Shown here piece after piece: positions 1-9,422 of a stretch of 64,000 nucleotides of DNA; the stretch's first letter is position 1, and each line of letters opens with the position of its first letter. The position numbers and the translations under genes were made by a program. Source of the stretch: Parapedobacter tibetensis (GTDB lineage Bacteria; Bacteroidota; Bacteroidia; Sphingobacteriales; Sphingobacteriaceae); NCBI RefSeq assembly GCF_024704835.1, contig NZ_JAMXBE010000006.1:62514-126513 (forward strand), given 5' to 3'. The notes under the pieces were generated by a model. That model worked only from the letters and a program-made list of their open reading frames with translations. It had not been told where the DNA came from and did not search any database.

Positions 1-2
1 CG

Positions 3-1841
3 GTGATGGAAAAGTTCATGAGAACGTGTTATTCACATTTACCAGACCCCACAAATCCGTGGCATTATCCGGCTTATTTCACCAGCCGGGATGAGTTCGA
101 TTGGAGAGGGGAAAGCAGGGCAGCAGTGATGCCCGCAGCCCAGATTTCCAGGGGTCTTCAGAATACGAATACCCCGTATCAGGATTACTGGTCGGGCACA
201 AATGGCGCTAAAGCGATGTACACTGCCATTCGTGACTGCAATATTTTCCTGGAGAATGCACATATACCCCGGGATATTGACGAAACGGAACGGTTAAGGT
301 GGATCTCCGAGGTAACATTCCTGAAAGCATACTACCATTTCTTCCTGGTGCAGCTGTATGGTCCGGTGGTATTGGTGAAAGAAAACCTGCCGGTGTCTAC
401 CAGTCCTGACGATGTAAAAGTATACCGGGAGCCGGTGGACGAGTGCATAGATTACATTGTGGAACTACTGGATGAGGCGGCAGCAGGTTTACCGGATGTC
501 CTCCTGGATCCGACAACCGAACGGGGCCGGATTACCAAAATTATTGCGTTGGGTATTAAAGCCAAAGCACTGGCTTGGGCGGCAAGTCCGTTGTTTAACG
601 GAAACCAGGATTATGCCGGTTGGATAGATAACCGCGGAAAGCAGCTGATATCCAATACGTACGATCCCTCGAAATGGGAGCGGGCTGCCGTCGCCATTAA
701 AGAGGCGATTGACCTGGCCGAAGTCACCGGCCACCGGTTGTACGAATTCAATAAGTTTGCCGGTGGTGCCAGTACATTTGCCATGAACGACACCCTCGAG
801 ACCCTGATGACCGTCAGGAAGGCGATAACCGAGCAATATGACCAGAATCCGGGCGTGCTGTGGGCCACCCAGGAACAGTTTGCCAGTGGGAAAGGAGGGC
901 CCGGACTGTCCATTCTGGGAAACATGCTGGCCAGCACGTTTCCGGTATTGTACAGCACTGACCAGCCCCTGCTGATCAACTACATGTCTGCCTCCTGGCA
1001 CATGGCCGAGCTATATTATACCAATAACGGCGTGCCGATCAACGAAGATAAGAACTACGATTATAACAACCGGTTCAGCCTGCGCCGCGCGACACCCGGC
1101 GATAAGCATGAATCGTATATCGCTACCGGCGAGGTCACTTCATACTTACATTTTTTTCGTGAACCGCGCTTTTATGCCAGTTTAGGCATTGACCGGGGCT
1201 ATTTCGAGCTGGTTTCCACCACCATCAACGGTGGCGCATCATTTGGCCCGGTTATCAAGAGCCGGTCGAATGAAGTGGGACCGGCGAACGGGCATGCCGC
1301 CTACACCCCCAAGAAAATCATTCCGTTTGAGTCATCAGGCAGCCGGGGCATTGCCGGCCAGGTGTATACGCAGTACCAGTACCAGTTTCCGCTGCTGCGT
1401 CTTGCCGACCTGTACCTGCTCTATGCGGAAGCGCTGAACGAAGTGAAGGAGCAGCCTGACCAGGATGTATACGTCTGGATTGACAAGATCCGGGAACAGA
1501 CCGGACTGGATGGCGTGGTGGAATCGTGGCAGCGTGCAGCCTTTAACCCGGGTGCGCCCAGCAATAAGAATGACATGCGCAGGATCATCCAAAGAGAACG
1601 CCTGATCGAACTGTCGTTTGAAGGCCAGCGCTTCTGGGATGTCAGACGGTGGAAACGGGCTGAGGAGTTCTGGATCCTGCCCCCTACTTCGTGGAAGATG
1701 AACACCCTGGTAACGGAAGAGTTTTATGTTCCAACCCCCTACGCGGCGCCTCGTCAAATGACGTTCAAGGATTACCTGTATCCGATCAGGCAGTACGACC
1801 TGCGGGTTAATACCAATCTGGTGCAGACCTATGGCTGGTAA
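3..1841 (+). CDS. SusD/RagB-family outer-membrane glycan-binding protein, 5' end outside window
   Basis: SusD-family proteins are surface lipoproteins that sit on a SusC TonB-dependent channel and hand over glycan fragments. The frame is open to the window edge, and no signal peptide or lipobox is visible, so the true start lies upstream; the GTG and ATG at 3-8 are internal. The C-terminal SusD signature is clear: RLADLYLLYAEALNEV near residue 462 (the helical TPR segment), and RLIELSFEGQRFWDVRRW near residue 532, the hallmark of the RagB/SusD C-terminal domain. About 610 residues are present, so little is missing. The next gene starts about 50 bp downstream on the same strand. A SusC gene is expected just upstream but cannot be seen. 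The ligand cannot be read from the sequence; the downstream heparinase II/III lyases suggest a uronic-acid glycan. Confidence 0.93.
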   Translation: MMEKFMRTCYSHLPDPTNPWHYPAYFTSRDEFDWRGESRAAVMPAAQISRGLQNTNTPYQDYWSGTNGAKAMYTAIRDCNIFLENAHIPRDIDETERLRWISEVTFLKAYYHFFLVQLYGPVVLVKENLPVSTSPDDVKVYREPVDECIDYIVELLDEAAAGLPDVLLDPTTERGRITKIIALGIKAKALAWAASPLFNGNQDYAGWIDNRGKQLISNTYDPSKWERAAVAIKEAIDLAEVTGHRLYEFNKFAGGASTFAMNDTLETLMTVRKAITEQYDQNPGVLWATQEQFASGKGGPGLSILGNMLASTFPVLYSTDQPLLINYMSASWHMAELYYTNNGVPINEDKNYDYNNRFSLRRATPGDKHESYIATGEVTSYLHFFREPRFYASLGIDRGYFELVSTTINGGASFGPVIKSRSNEVGPANGHAAYTPKKIIPFESSGSRGIAGQVYTQYQYQFPLLRLADLYLLYAEALNEVKEQPDQDVYVWIDKIREQTGLDGVVESWQRAAFNPGAPSNKNDMRRIIQRERLIELSFEGQRFWDVRRWKRAEEFWILPPTSWKMNTLVTEEFYVPTPYAAPRQMTFKDYLYPIRQYDLRVNTNLVQTYGW

Positions 1842-1888
1842 ACACCGGAAGGGATGTATTTGGAATGACTATAAAGATAATGAGTTTT

Positions 1889-3193
1889 ATGAAAAAGTAT
1901 AGTTTTATAATCACAGCCTTGGCGCTTATGCTGGCTACCTGCACGGAGAGCGACATCAAACGGCCAAGTGGCGGAACCTGGAGCACAGGGCCCCTGACTG
2001 GGTATACGGTAACACCGATTAATGGTGGTGCCACAATTACGTATGACATACCCCGGGATAATGATATTCTGTATATCATGGCGGAGTATGAACGGAACGG
2101 AAAAACATTTACCGAGAAATCGTCCGTTCACAAAAATGAGCTGACCATTGAAGGGTTCAATACGACCAGTCCGGTGAAAGCCAGGCTGTATAAGGTCAAC
2201 AAACAGGAACAGCGGTCGGAACCGCTGGAGATTGAATTTGAACCCCTGGAAGGGCTGATCACTATAGCGAAGAACTCCCTGAACATGATTCCCGGATTCG
2301 GGGGAATTGTAGCTTCCTGGCAAAATCCCGGAAATACGGAATTCGGTATACGCCTGTTGGTGCCGGACGACCAGGGGGAGCTGGTGACCCGGGAAATGTA
2401 TTTCTCGTCAACGGAGGATGACCGACGCTCTTTCAGGGGCTTCGAACCGGAGGAGACGACCTTCGGCGTTGCCTTCGAAGACAAATGGGGGAATATATCA
2501 GATACCACCTGGTTAACAACAACGCCGCTTTTTGAGACGGTAGTTCCAAAGCCCTATGTGGACTTCCGTGCGAGTATACCGTATGACAATCCGACGAACC
2601 TGGCAGGCCGTGATATCAACGTACTTTGGGATAACATTGTGAATACCAGTAGACACGGGTGGTTGACCCAACCCGGTGCGGGGAACGGTTTATCCATGAC
2701 CATTGACCTGGGGCAGGTAGTGAAGCTCAGCCGTATTGTGATCCATGGTTATCATGTCAATTCTGTGTATGGCCAGGCGAATATGACGCAGTTCGAGCTG
2801 TGGGGCTCCGATGACATCGATTTCGCGAAGCTGTCGGACCGACCCTACTGGCTGGATGAGACCAGTGTCCGTGATGGTAACTTCAGTAATGCTGTTGCCA
2901 ATCAACTTGATGTCATGACGCCCATACCCGACCATACGTTTAAAGACGACTGGCAATATCTAGGATGGCATGCCATTCCGCGTTTTGACCGGATGGTGCC
3001 GCCGGACCCGCAGGGCGCATTAAACCTGGCCGCAAACGGCACGGAATATGAGATGCCCCTTGACGCCAGACCGGTACGTTACCTTCGGCTGTTCGTTCGC
3101 GAGATCACCGGTTTAATGCCGCCGGCACCTAATAACTATTGGTCTATGGGAGAATTCACAGCCTACGGGGATAATACGGTGCCACAAAACTGA
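1889..3193 (+). CDS. DUF4959/DUF5126/DUF5000 surface lipoprotein
   Basis: Probable surface lipoprotein encoded right behind susD, a typical place for PUL glycan-binding proteins. I chose the ATG at 1889 because it gives a compact signal, MKKYSFIITALALMLATC, with the lipidated Cys at residue 18. An in-frame ATG at 1865 would only add eight residues. Three regions are visible: a DUF4959-like Ig fold (about 25-125, with NGGATITYDIPRDNDILY), a DUF5126-like part (about 125-225, ending FGVAFEDKWGNISDT) and a C-terminal DUF5000 or F5/8-type C domain (about 235-430, with LWDNIVNT and PVRYLRLFVREI). F5/8-type domains are beta-sandwiches that often bind sugars, so a role in glycan capture is inferred. 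No catalytic motif was seen. Confidence 0.85.
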   Translation: MKKYSFIITALALMLATCTESDIKRPSGGTWSTGPLTGYTVTPINGGATITYDIPRDNDILYIMAEYERNGKTFTEKSSVHKNELTIEGFNTTSPVKARLYKVNKQEQRSEPLEIEFEPLEGLITIAKNSLNMIPGFGGIVASWQNPGNTEFGIRLLVPDDQGELVTREMYFSSTEDDRRSFRGFEPEETTFGVAFEDKWGNISDTTWLTTTPLFETVVPKPYVDFRASIPYDNPTNLAGRDINVLWDNIVNTSRHGWLTQPGAGNGLSMTIDLGQVVKLSRIVIHGYHVNSVYGQANMTQFELWGSDDIDFAKLSDRPYWLDETSVRDGNFSNAVANQLDVMTPIPDHTFKDDWQYLGWHAIPRFDRMVPPDPQGALNLAANGTEYEMPLDARPVRYLRLFVREITGLMPPAPNNYWSMGEFTAYGDNTVPQN

Positions 3194-3300
3194 TTATGGG
3201 AGTGAAATTCAAACAGATGAAACCTGCATGAACTGCTACTCACAAGTAAAATAAATAAGAGCTCATGCAAGCTTCATTGCCATTTTAAAACACAATTCTA

Positions 3301-4722
3301 ATGAAAAAGATAGATAAACTATTTCCGGGCGCGCTGAGCTTCCTCGCATCCGTTATCCTGCTGTTTTCCTCATGCGATAAAATGAATGATATCCAGCAGG
3401 AGTGGGCGGGGCTGGCGGAACAGGTGTATTTAGGGAAAGTCGATTCCGTTAAGTATTTTCCGGGGTTTGGCCGGGCCAAAATTGTCTGGTATATTGGGTC
3501 TGATCCCAAGGTAGAGCGGACGATCATCTATTGGAACATGCGGCAGGATTCCATTGTGAAAGAGTTCGTCCGTCAAGGCCCGGGTGTACAGAAGGATTCG
3601 GTTATCCTGGACAACCTGCCGGAAGGCTCGACGCTTTTTGAGTTCCGCAATGTGAACGGCAACGGGGAAACATCCTTGTATTCAACTGCCACCGTAACCG
3701 TGTGGGGATCTGAATATGCGGGTGGCCTGCGCGCCAGGACGGTGAACGCATTTGATTTTGATTATAGTCAGTCGCTTTTTGAACTTGGATTTTCTCCCGC
3801 TACCGTGGGTGACAGCGTGGTGTATTCGCAGATTATTTATACCAATTCGCTGGGTCAGGAAAGGACACTCCAGGTTGAACGGGAGACCAATAGCATTGAG
3901 CTGACGAATTTTCCGGATGGGGGCGAGTTTCGCTTCCGGACGGTCTTTTTCCCGCCGCAAGGGATCGATACGGTTTTTAATGATTATAGTACCTTCAGGG
4001 CACCTACGGCTGTCAATGAAAGGGGTATGAAGCTTTCCCTTGTAGGAAATATGGCAAGCAAGTACTTTGAACGGAACGGCGAAAGCCTGTACGAATGGAC
4101 GGCGTCCGGTGCGGTGCTCGCCTATCCACTGGCTGCCGACGGATCGCTGGCAGCTACCGGCAGCCAGGCGGGGATCGTGTCCCGCGCCACCTACCGGGAT
4201 CTCTTCTTCTACGATGACGATAAATTTATTGGAATAACAACGGGCAATGCGGTACATCTGCTCCGGATTGAGGGAGATGGCGCGGTCATTGTTAAAACAC
4301 CTACGGGAGCCGATGTGATGGGATCAGGCTTCAGTTTTCCGCTGTTTATTCCGAGCCGGGGGTACTTCTTTTCCCTGGATCCGGGTACCTCTTCGGGAGA
4401 GCTGAAAACCTGGCTGGCGCAGAATAATGCAACCTGGGGCGCGCCTAACGGAACGACGGCAGGAACGGGATTCGCGGTATATGAGCCGCTCATGTTGTTT
4501 AATCACCAGGCACTTTTGGGTATGGATGCGGATGGCTATTTATGGAGTATCCCTGTTAGCGTGAGCGGCACCATTGGCTCCAAAAGCCGGTTGGGTAGCG
4601 GTTGGAATCGATTCAAAAAGATCGTCAGTATTGGAACGAAATTGTTGTGTATGGAAGAGAACGGTGATTTTTACGTGTTTGATGATTTCAATACGACCGA
4701 TACGTTTTGGATTGTAGATTAA
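3301..4722 (+). CDS. DUF4998 lipoprotein with tachylectin-like C-terminal propeller
   Basis: Second predicted surface lipoprotein of the PUL. The signal peptide ends in LLFSSC with Cys25 as the lipidation site. Residues about 30-215 match the DUF4998 type (CDKMNDIQQEW, then GKVDSVKYFPGFGRAKIVW and IIYWNMRQDS). The C-terminal half, about 240-473, has repeated short segments of aromatic and Gly-rich strands, such as RDLFFYDDDKFIGIT and GSGWNRFKKIVSIGTKLLC. These resemble the blades of tachylectin-2-like propellers, which bind GlcNAc or GalNAc. That resemblance is by eye and would need a profile search. The gene follows the DUF4959 lipoprotein by 107 bp. A glycan-binding role fits both the fold and the position. 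Confidence 0.8.
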   Translation: MKKIDKLFPGALSFLASVILLFSSCDKMNDIQQEWAGLAEQVYLGKVDSVKYFPGFGRAKIVWYIGSDPKVERTIIYWNMRQDSIVKEFVRQGPGVQKDSVILDNLPEGSTLFEFRNVNGNGETSLYSTATVTVWGSEYAGGLRARTVNAFDFDYSQSLFELGFSPATVGDSVVYSQIIYTNSLGQERTLQVERETNSIELTNFPDGGEFRFRTVFFPPQGIDTVFNDYSTFRAPTAVNERGMKLSLVGNMASKYFERNGESLYEWTASGAVLAYPLAADGSLAATGSQAGIVSRATYRDLFFYDDDKFIGITTGNAVHLLRIEGDGAVIVKTPTGADVMGSGFSFPLFIPSRGYFFSLDPGTSSGELKTWLAQNNATWGAPNGTTAGTGFAVYEPLMLFNHQALLGMDADGYLWSIPVSVSGTIGSKSRLGSGWNRFKKIVSIGTKLLCMEENGDFYVFDDFNTTDTFWIVD

Positions 4723-4749
4723 ACGACAGGGAATGATACACGCGTTGAT

Positions 4750-5313
4750 ATGAAAAGATTAATCTTATTCTTCTTTATTCCACTTTCTTTGACCGGATAC
4801 GCACAGTATGTTCCATTCACAGCAGATTCAATTCCTACGGTTGACGGGAAAGTTGTTTTCAGCGTCGATTTTGACTTTGATTTAAATAAGGAAGAGTTCC
4901 ATAAAAGGGCACATGCTTTTTTGAATGACGAATTGAATCCCTATTCTGGAACCTTTCGAATGGATAGCGATGATCATACCGTTTGCCGAATAACTGAATA
5001 TATCGGTATCAGTGCCAGTTTTTTCCAAACGTTCGGTATGTATATGACCTATAGCTTGCAGTTGGGGTACCGGGATGGATCTTGTGCGATGGTGATTCAC
5101 GATATTACGTATATGGAGAAAGAGTATTTTGAAGCGCAGGAAAAAGCTCAACGCAAGCTCAATATGCCGGCGTATTCGGGAGAAGATGTTATGATCGATA
5201 AAAAATACACATTGATGCTGATAGGCGGGGCTTCGGATAAAGTTGCAGAAGCATCGGTTGCGCGGATCAATGAGATCGTCAACGAGTTGGAAGCATCTTT
5301 TGCAGACAAATGA
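4750..5313 (+). CDS. Small exported DUF4468-like protein
   Basis: A 187-residue protein with a clear signal peptide (MKRLILFFFIPLSLTGYAQ, cleavage about residue 19) and no lipobox Cys. The mature part, with VVFSVDFDFDLNKEEFHKRAHAFLND near the N-terminus and an amphipathic C-terminal helix, resembles the DUF4468 family of Bacteroidota. The function of that family is unknown. It lies 27 bp after the DUF4998 gene, so it is likely co-transcribed, but its codon use looks more AT-rich than its neighbours and it may be a passenger rather than part of the glycan system. Confidence 0.65.
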   Translation: MKRLILFFFIPLSLTGYAQYVPFTADSIPTVDGKVVFSVDFDFDLNKEEFHKRAHAFLNDELNPYSGTFRMDSDDHTVCRITEYIGISASFFQTFGMYMTYSLQLGYRDGSCAMVIHDITYMEKEYFEAQEKAQRKLNMPAYSGEDVMIDKKYTLMLIGGASDKVAEASVARINEIVNELEASFADK

Positions 5314-5417
5314 TTTTGGTGTCGATACGGTTGGAAGTTTGCCCTAAAGGGTGGCAATAACAGGTAGCATGAGATTCCTTTTGGGGATGATTTTTTTTAT
5401 ATTTATGTTAAACGGAT

Positions 5418-6779
5418 ATGATGGATAAAAATGAATTAAGCCGCCGAAATTTTATCGGGAAAGTGGGATATGGCACATTGGCAGCACTTGCGGCGACGTC
5501 TGTGCCATCCTATGGTACTGTATTTTCTAAAGACGCCGGTAAACTGGCTATATTGGGAGGGAAGCCGGTCAGGGCCAACAAAGCATGGCCGAAATGGCCG
5601 CAGCCGGATGAAAAGATTGTAGCGAAAGTGCTGGAAACCACACGGAGCGGTATTTGGTGCCGCATCCAGTCAAAAACAGGTACCGTACCTACTTTTGAAG
5701 AGGAATACGCCAAGCTCCTTAATACGAAGTACTGTGTGGCAACCGGCTCCGGTACGCAGGCGTTGAGTACCTGTATGGAAGCGCTGGGTATCGGTCCTGG
5801 AGATGAAGTAATCACGTCTCCATATACGGATATGGGTACTGTTTCTGCAATCCTGACGAGCCGGGCACTGCCGGTATTGGCCGATCTGGATCCGGAGGCC
5901 TATCAGCTGGATCCGGACGATGTGGAACGTCGCATCACTCCGAATACCAAAGCCATTATGCCGGTCCATATGATGGGGCAGCCTTGCAACATGGGCCGTA
6001 TTATGGAGATCGCCAGGAAGCATAATCTGAAAGTGATCGAGGATTCCTGCCAGGCGCAGCAAGCCATCTATCGCGGTAAAAACGTAGGAGCTATCGGAGA
6101 TTTAGGGTGTTTCAGCTTCCAAAGCAGTAAGATAATGCCCTGTGGAGAAGGTGGCGCTATTATTGGAAATGATTTCGATCTCATGGAGCAGTGTTTCACG
6201 GTGCAGAACCACGGGACGAACCGGAAGGGAAAGCACGTAACGATCGGCCCGAAGTACCGGATGAATGAATTTGAAGCTGCTGTTTTATTAGGGCAAATGG
6301 ACAGCATCGTAGACCGCTTCCATAAGCGGAATGAAAATGCCAGGTACCTGAACAAACGATTGAAGGACTTTCCAGGGTTGCGGTCTCAAAAACTATACGA
6401 GGGAACTGAAAGCGGTTCGTATTACCTGTATGCGATGTCATACAAGAAAGAGCATTTTAATGGGATCAGCCGCGAACAGTTCCTGAAGGTCATGGCCGCA
6501 GAAGGTATCGGTCTAAGTCCGTATATTCCGAACGGACTGCACCGGGAAGCCTGGATCGATCACATCGTTAACCTGAAATCATATAAGCAACTGTTCGGCG
6601 AAAAACGCCTGAAAGAATACCGGGAGGCCATGGATCTGCCGAATTGTGACCTCGTCTGCAGTGAAATGGCGATGATCTGGGCTTCCGGCCCGTTGCTGGC
6701 TGAAAAAGAGGATATGGACCACATTGTGAATGCGATTGAGAAGGTGTATGCAAATCGTGATCAGCTGAAAGCGATATAG
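5418..6779 (+). CDS. Tat-exported DegT/DnrJ/EryC1/StrS-family PLP enzyme
   Basis: Member of the DegT sugar aminotransferase family, fold-type I PLP enzymes that usually act on nucleotide-linked keto-sugars. The family motifs are present: GTQALSTCMEALGIGPGDEV early, EDSCQAQ near residue 207, and FSFQSSKIMPCGEGG with the likely PLP Lys at 238. Unusually, the protein begins with SRRNFIGKVGYGTLAALAATS (key residues R9, R10, F12), a twin-arginine signal, so it should be exported folded with its cofactor. The length of 453 residues is about 60 more than cytosolic relatives, which is explained by the signal. A periplasmic aminotransferase would lack its usual nucleotide-sugar substrate, so the reaction here is open; it may act on amino-sugar or unsaturated uronate products made by the lyases downstream. 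Confidence 0.88.
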   Translation: MMDKNELSRRNFIGKVGYGTLAALAATSVPSYGTVFSKDAGKLAILGGKPVRANKAWPKWPQPDEKIVAKVLETTRSGIWCRIQSKTGTVPTFEEEYAKLLNTKYCVATGSGTQALSTCMEALGIGPGDEVITSPYTDMGTVSAILTSRALPVLADLDPEAYQLDPDDVERRITPNTKAIMPVHMMGQPCNMGRIMEIARKHNLKVIEDSCQAQQAIYRGKNVGAIGDLGCFSFQSSKIMPCGEGGAIIGNDFDLMEQCFTVQNHGTNRKGKHVTIGPKYRMNEFEAAVLLGQMDSIVDRFHKRNENARYLNKRLKDFPGLRSQKLYEGTESGSYYLYAMSYKKEHFNGISREQFLKVMAAEGIGLSPYIPNGLHREAWIDHIVNLKSYKQLFGEKRLKEYREAMDLPNCDLVCSEMAMIWASGPLLAEKEDMDHIVNAIEKVYANRDQLKAI

Positions 6780-6806
6780 TCGTTGTCTAGGAAGCAATTT
6801 CGCCAG

Positions 6807-7943
6807 ATGAAAAGATACTCAAGACGACAGTTTGTTGCTGCAGCTGCGGCAGGGCCGCTGATGGCAACCATCGCCGGCACCGCTGTAAGAGCCGAACGGA
6901 AGGGGCATTTAGAAGCAACGCCCTGTCAGCAGCCAACCTTTATGAAGGTGAATAACCGTATATTTGGTGCAAAGCCTGATGATCGGGGCGATATAGGCGG
7001 ATTCAATTATACGCAAACTTTCACAAAAGGTAATTACCTGGTACAAAGCCCAGAAAGTTTAATAGAGACCTTATCAAAAGCGAAAGCAGGGGACGTTGTT
7101 TTTATCCCCTCAGCTATAATCATTGACCTGACTACCTTCATTTATATTGATGGGTTTGTACTGGAGATACCGCAAGGGGTAACGCTTGCCGGAGATCGTG
7201 GTTACAACGGTTCAGAAGGGGCGCTGCTCTGCAGTGATGTGCTGAAAACAAAGGTGATGATCAGGGCTGCCGGTCCAAACGTACGTATCACCGGTCTCCG
7301 GATCCAGGGACCTAACTCAAAGCGGCATTCAGCGCATCATCGGAGAGCATTTGGGCCGGATGGACAAGGAAGTGAATATTATTATAAATTTCCGGTTTCC
7401 TCAGGAATAGAATCATCATATGATGGCTTAGAGATAGATAATTGCGAGATTACGGCTTTTTCTCATTCGGCTATCAGACTGGGCGAAGGAGTGAACCATC
7501 ATATTCACCATAACTATATTCACCATTGCCAGTATCATGGGTTGGGATATGGTATTGCACATATTAAAGCATCCTCCCTGATCGAGTATAATCTTTTTGA
7601 TAGTAACCGCCACTCCATAGCAGGTACCGGCGTACCCGGCTGTAGTTACACAGCACGTAACAATGTGGAGTGCGGGGTCTCGTTAAGCCATTGTTTTGAT
7701 ATGCACGGAGGGAGGGACAGAAAAGATAATACGGACATTGCCGGTACATCCATTAAAATTTACAACAATACGTTCAGGGCCCCTCAATATGCCGTAGCCA
7801 TACGCGGCGAACCGGAAGAAGCATGTGAAGTCTTTTGCAATTGGTTTTCCCGGCATACGGAAGCGGCGAAGGCTGTGCTGGGTTATGAAAGGACCCATGT
7901 GTACGATAATTTGTACGGAACCGGGAACAGCGTAGTGAAATGA
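6807..7943 (+). CDS. Exported right-handed beta-helix protein, pectate-lyase-like
   Basis: A 378-residue protein starting at the ATG at 6807, which has AGGAAG about 12 bp upstream; the TTG at 6783 is less likely. The N-terminus MKRYSRRQFVAAAAAGPLMA is a Tat-type signal (R6, R7, F9). Residues about 80-370 show the pattern of a parallel beta-helix: VFIPSAIIIDLTTF, then turns with YNGSEGALLC, RITGLRIQGPNS, DNCEITAFSHSAIR, HHIHHNYIHHC and NSIKIYNN-type Asn ladders. This fold is used by PL1-like lyases and by GH28-like and parallel-beta-helix epimerases. The catalytic residues cannot be fixed without an alignment, so lyase activity is only likely. It is the fourth gene after susD in the same operon. 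Confidence 0.78.
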   Translation: MKRYSRRQFVAAAAAGPLMATIAGTAVRAERKGHLEATPCQQPTFMKVNNRIFGAKPDDRGDIGGFNYTQTFTKGNYLVQSPESLIETLSKAKAGDVVFIPSAIIIDLTTFIYIDGFVLEIPQGVTLAGDRGYNGSEGALLCSDVLKTKVMIRAAGPNVRITGLRIQGPNSKRHSAHHRRAFGPDGQGSEYYYKFPVSSGIESSYDGLEIDNCEITAFSHSAIRLGEGVNHHIHHNYIHHCQYHGLGYGIAHIKASSLIEYNLFDSNRHSIAGTGVPGCSYTARNNVECGVSLSHCFDMHGGRDRKDNTDIAGTSIKIYNNTFRAPQYAVAIRGEPEEACEVFCNWFSRHTEAAKAVLGYERTHVYDNLYGTGNSVVK

Positions 7944-8045
7944 AAGAGTTTAACCACCTATATTTTTCCGACCCTGTATTTTGCAGCCGGATTATTGACG
8001 TAGGAGCGAAAGCTGGGTACGAAACTACTGAAACAAACAGATATA

Positions 8046-9407
8046 ATGAGGATCATTCGTATTATTTTAATCTTAGGAATTTTTAACAGCTGCTTGCTTC
8101 ACGCATCAGGCAATACGACATCGGATACACTGCGGGTTGCCGCATTTGATGTGGATGCAACACCACCAGTCGGCAGTTATCTGACATACGATCGCATGAC
8201 CCACACCTGGGATATGGGGTTACGGGCGCGGGGCCTGGTCTTGCTTGGTGCCGGAAAGCCGATCGTGCTGTGTTCGGTTGACTGGATCGGGATAGCCAAT
8301 GAAGGACAGGATGAGTTTAAGCGTGTACTGGCCGCGGCCGCCGGAACGGTTGCCGATCGGGTGGCGGTACATACGGTTCATCAGCATGATGCTCCAACCT
8401 GTGATTTCGGTGCCGAAGCACTGCTGAAAACAAAAGGGATGGACCTCATTAACTATGAGGGAAGTTTTGCCAGAACGGTTATCTCCCGCCTGGATTCGGC
8501 GGTGAAATTCGCTGTACAGCATAGTCAGCCTGTTACGCACGTGGGTCTGGGAAAGGCGGAAGTCATTGACGTGGCTTCCAACAGGCGGATCCTTGACAAG
8601 AATGGAAAGGCAACCATCAGCCGGACATCGTCTGCCCGCGACGCAGCCATCAGAGCAATGCCCCTCGGACTGATTGATCCGGAGGTATCGCTGGTCAGTT
8701 TCTGGAATAATGAAAAACCCGTCGCCGTGCTGAGCTATTACGCTGTGCACCCGCAAAGTTATTACCGCACAGGGAACGCTAACCCGGATTTTCCGGGAAT
8801 AGCCCGGTTTATGCGGCAAATGGAGGTTCCTGATGCCGTGCATATCCATTTTAATGGTGCTGGAGGTGATATTACGGCTGGTAAGTACAACGATGGCTCG
8901 AAGGAAAACAGGTTGGAGCTGGCAGAACGTCTGGCTAATGGGATGAGGAGAGCGTGGGAAGATACCAGGAAGGAAAAGGTCAGCTCAGAAGATATTACCT
9001 GGGCTTCAGAGCCGCTTAAGCTACCTATTGCCGAATCTGCTATTATACTGGAGCAGCAGCTTGCCGAACATAACCCTATCTTTCTGGCCAACAACGTATA
9101 TAAGCTTGTTCTTTCAAAGCGCCAGGCTGCCGGCAAATACATTCCGTTGGCGTGTCTGGGGATAGGTAAAGCCCGTATCCTGCATCTGCCCGGAGAACCA
9201 TTTGTTGCCTTTCAGCTTGCGGCAAAGAAAATGCGCGAGGATTTGTTTATTGCGGTAGCGGGTTATGGGGATTATGCCCCGGGATATATTTGCACGGCCG
9301 AAGCCTATGAGGAGGGGGGCTATGAAGCAGGACCTGCATCGGGCGTCACCGCCGAGGCCGAGAAGGTGGTGCTGGATGCCATGGAAAAATTATTGAAAAA
9401 CGAATAG
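8046..9407 (+). CDS. Neutral/alkaline ceramidase-like N-terminal-domain hydrolase, exported
   Basis: Resembles the N-terminal catalytic domain of neutral/alkaline non-lysosomal ceramidases (PF04734), zinc amidases. Signs are RVAAFDVDATPPVGSYL near the mature N-terminus, RGLVLLGAGKPIVLCSVDW, and VHTVHQHDAP near residue 110, where the family places metal-binding His residues. A signal peptide of about 20 residues is visible. At 453 residues it is much shorter than true ceramidases (about 650-700) and lacks their C-terminal beta domain. Short relatives of this kind are common in glycan-degradation loci, where the substrate is probably an amide or ester on a sugar rather than ceramide. That is inference; N-deacetylation of an amino sugar is one possibility that fits the context. 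Confidence 0.8.
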   Translation: MRIIRIILILGIFNSCLLHASGNTTSDTLRVAAFDVDATPPVGSYLTYDRMTHTWDMGLRARGLVLLGAGKPIVLCSVDWIGIANEGQDEFKRVLAAAAGTVADRVAVHTVHQHDAPTCDFGAEALLKTKGMDLINYEGSFARTVISRLDSAVKFAVQHSQPVTHVGLGKAEVIDVASNRRILDKNGKATISRTSSARDAAIRAMPLGLIDPEVSLVSFWNNEKPVAVLSYYAVHPQSYYRTGNANPDFPGIARFMRQMEVPDAVHIHFNGAGGDITAGKYNDGSKENRLELAERLANGMRRAWEDTRKEKVSSEDITWASEPLKLPIAESAIILEQQLAEHNPIFLANNVYKLVLSKRQAAGKYIPLACLGIGKARILHLPGEPFVAFQLAAKKMREDLFIAVAGYGDYAPGYICTAEAYEEGGYEAGPASGVTAEAEKVVLDAMEKLLKNE

Positions 9408-9422
9408 AAAATTACTGGAAAT

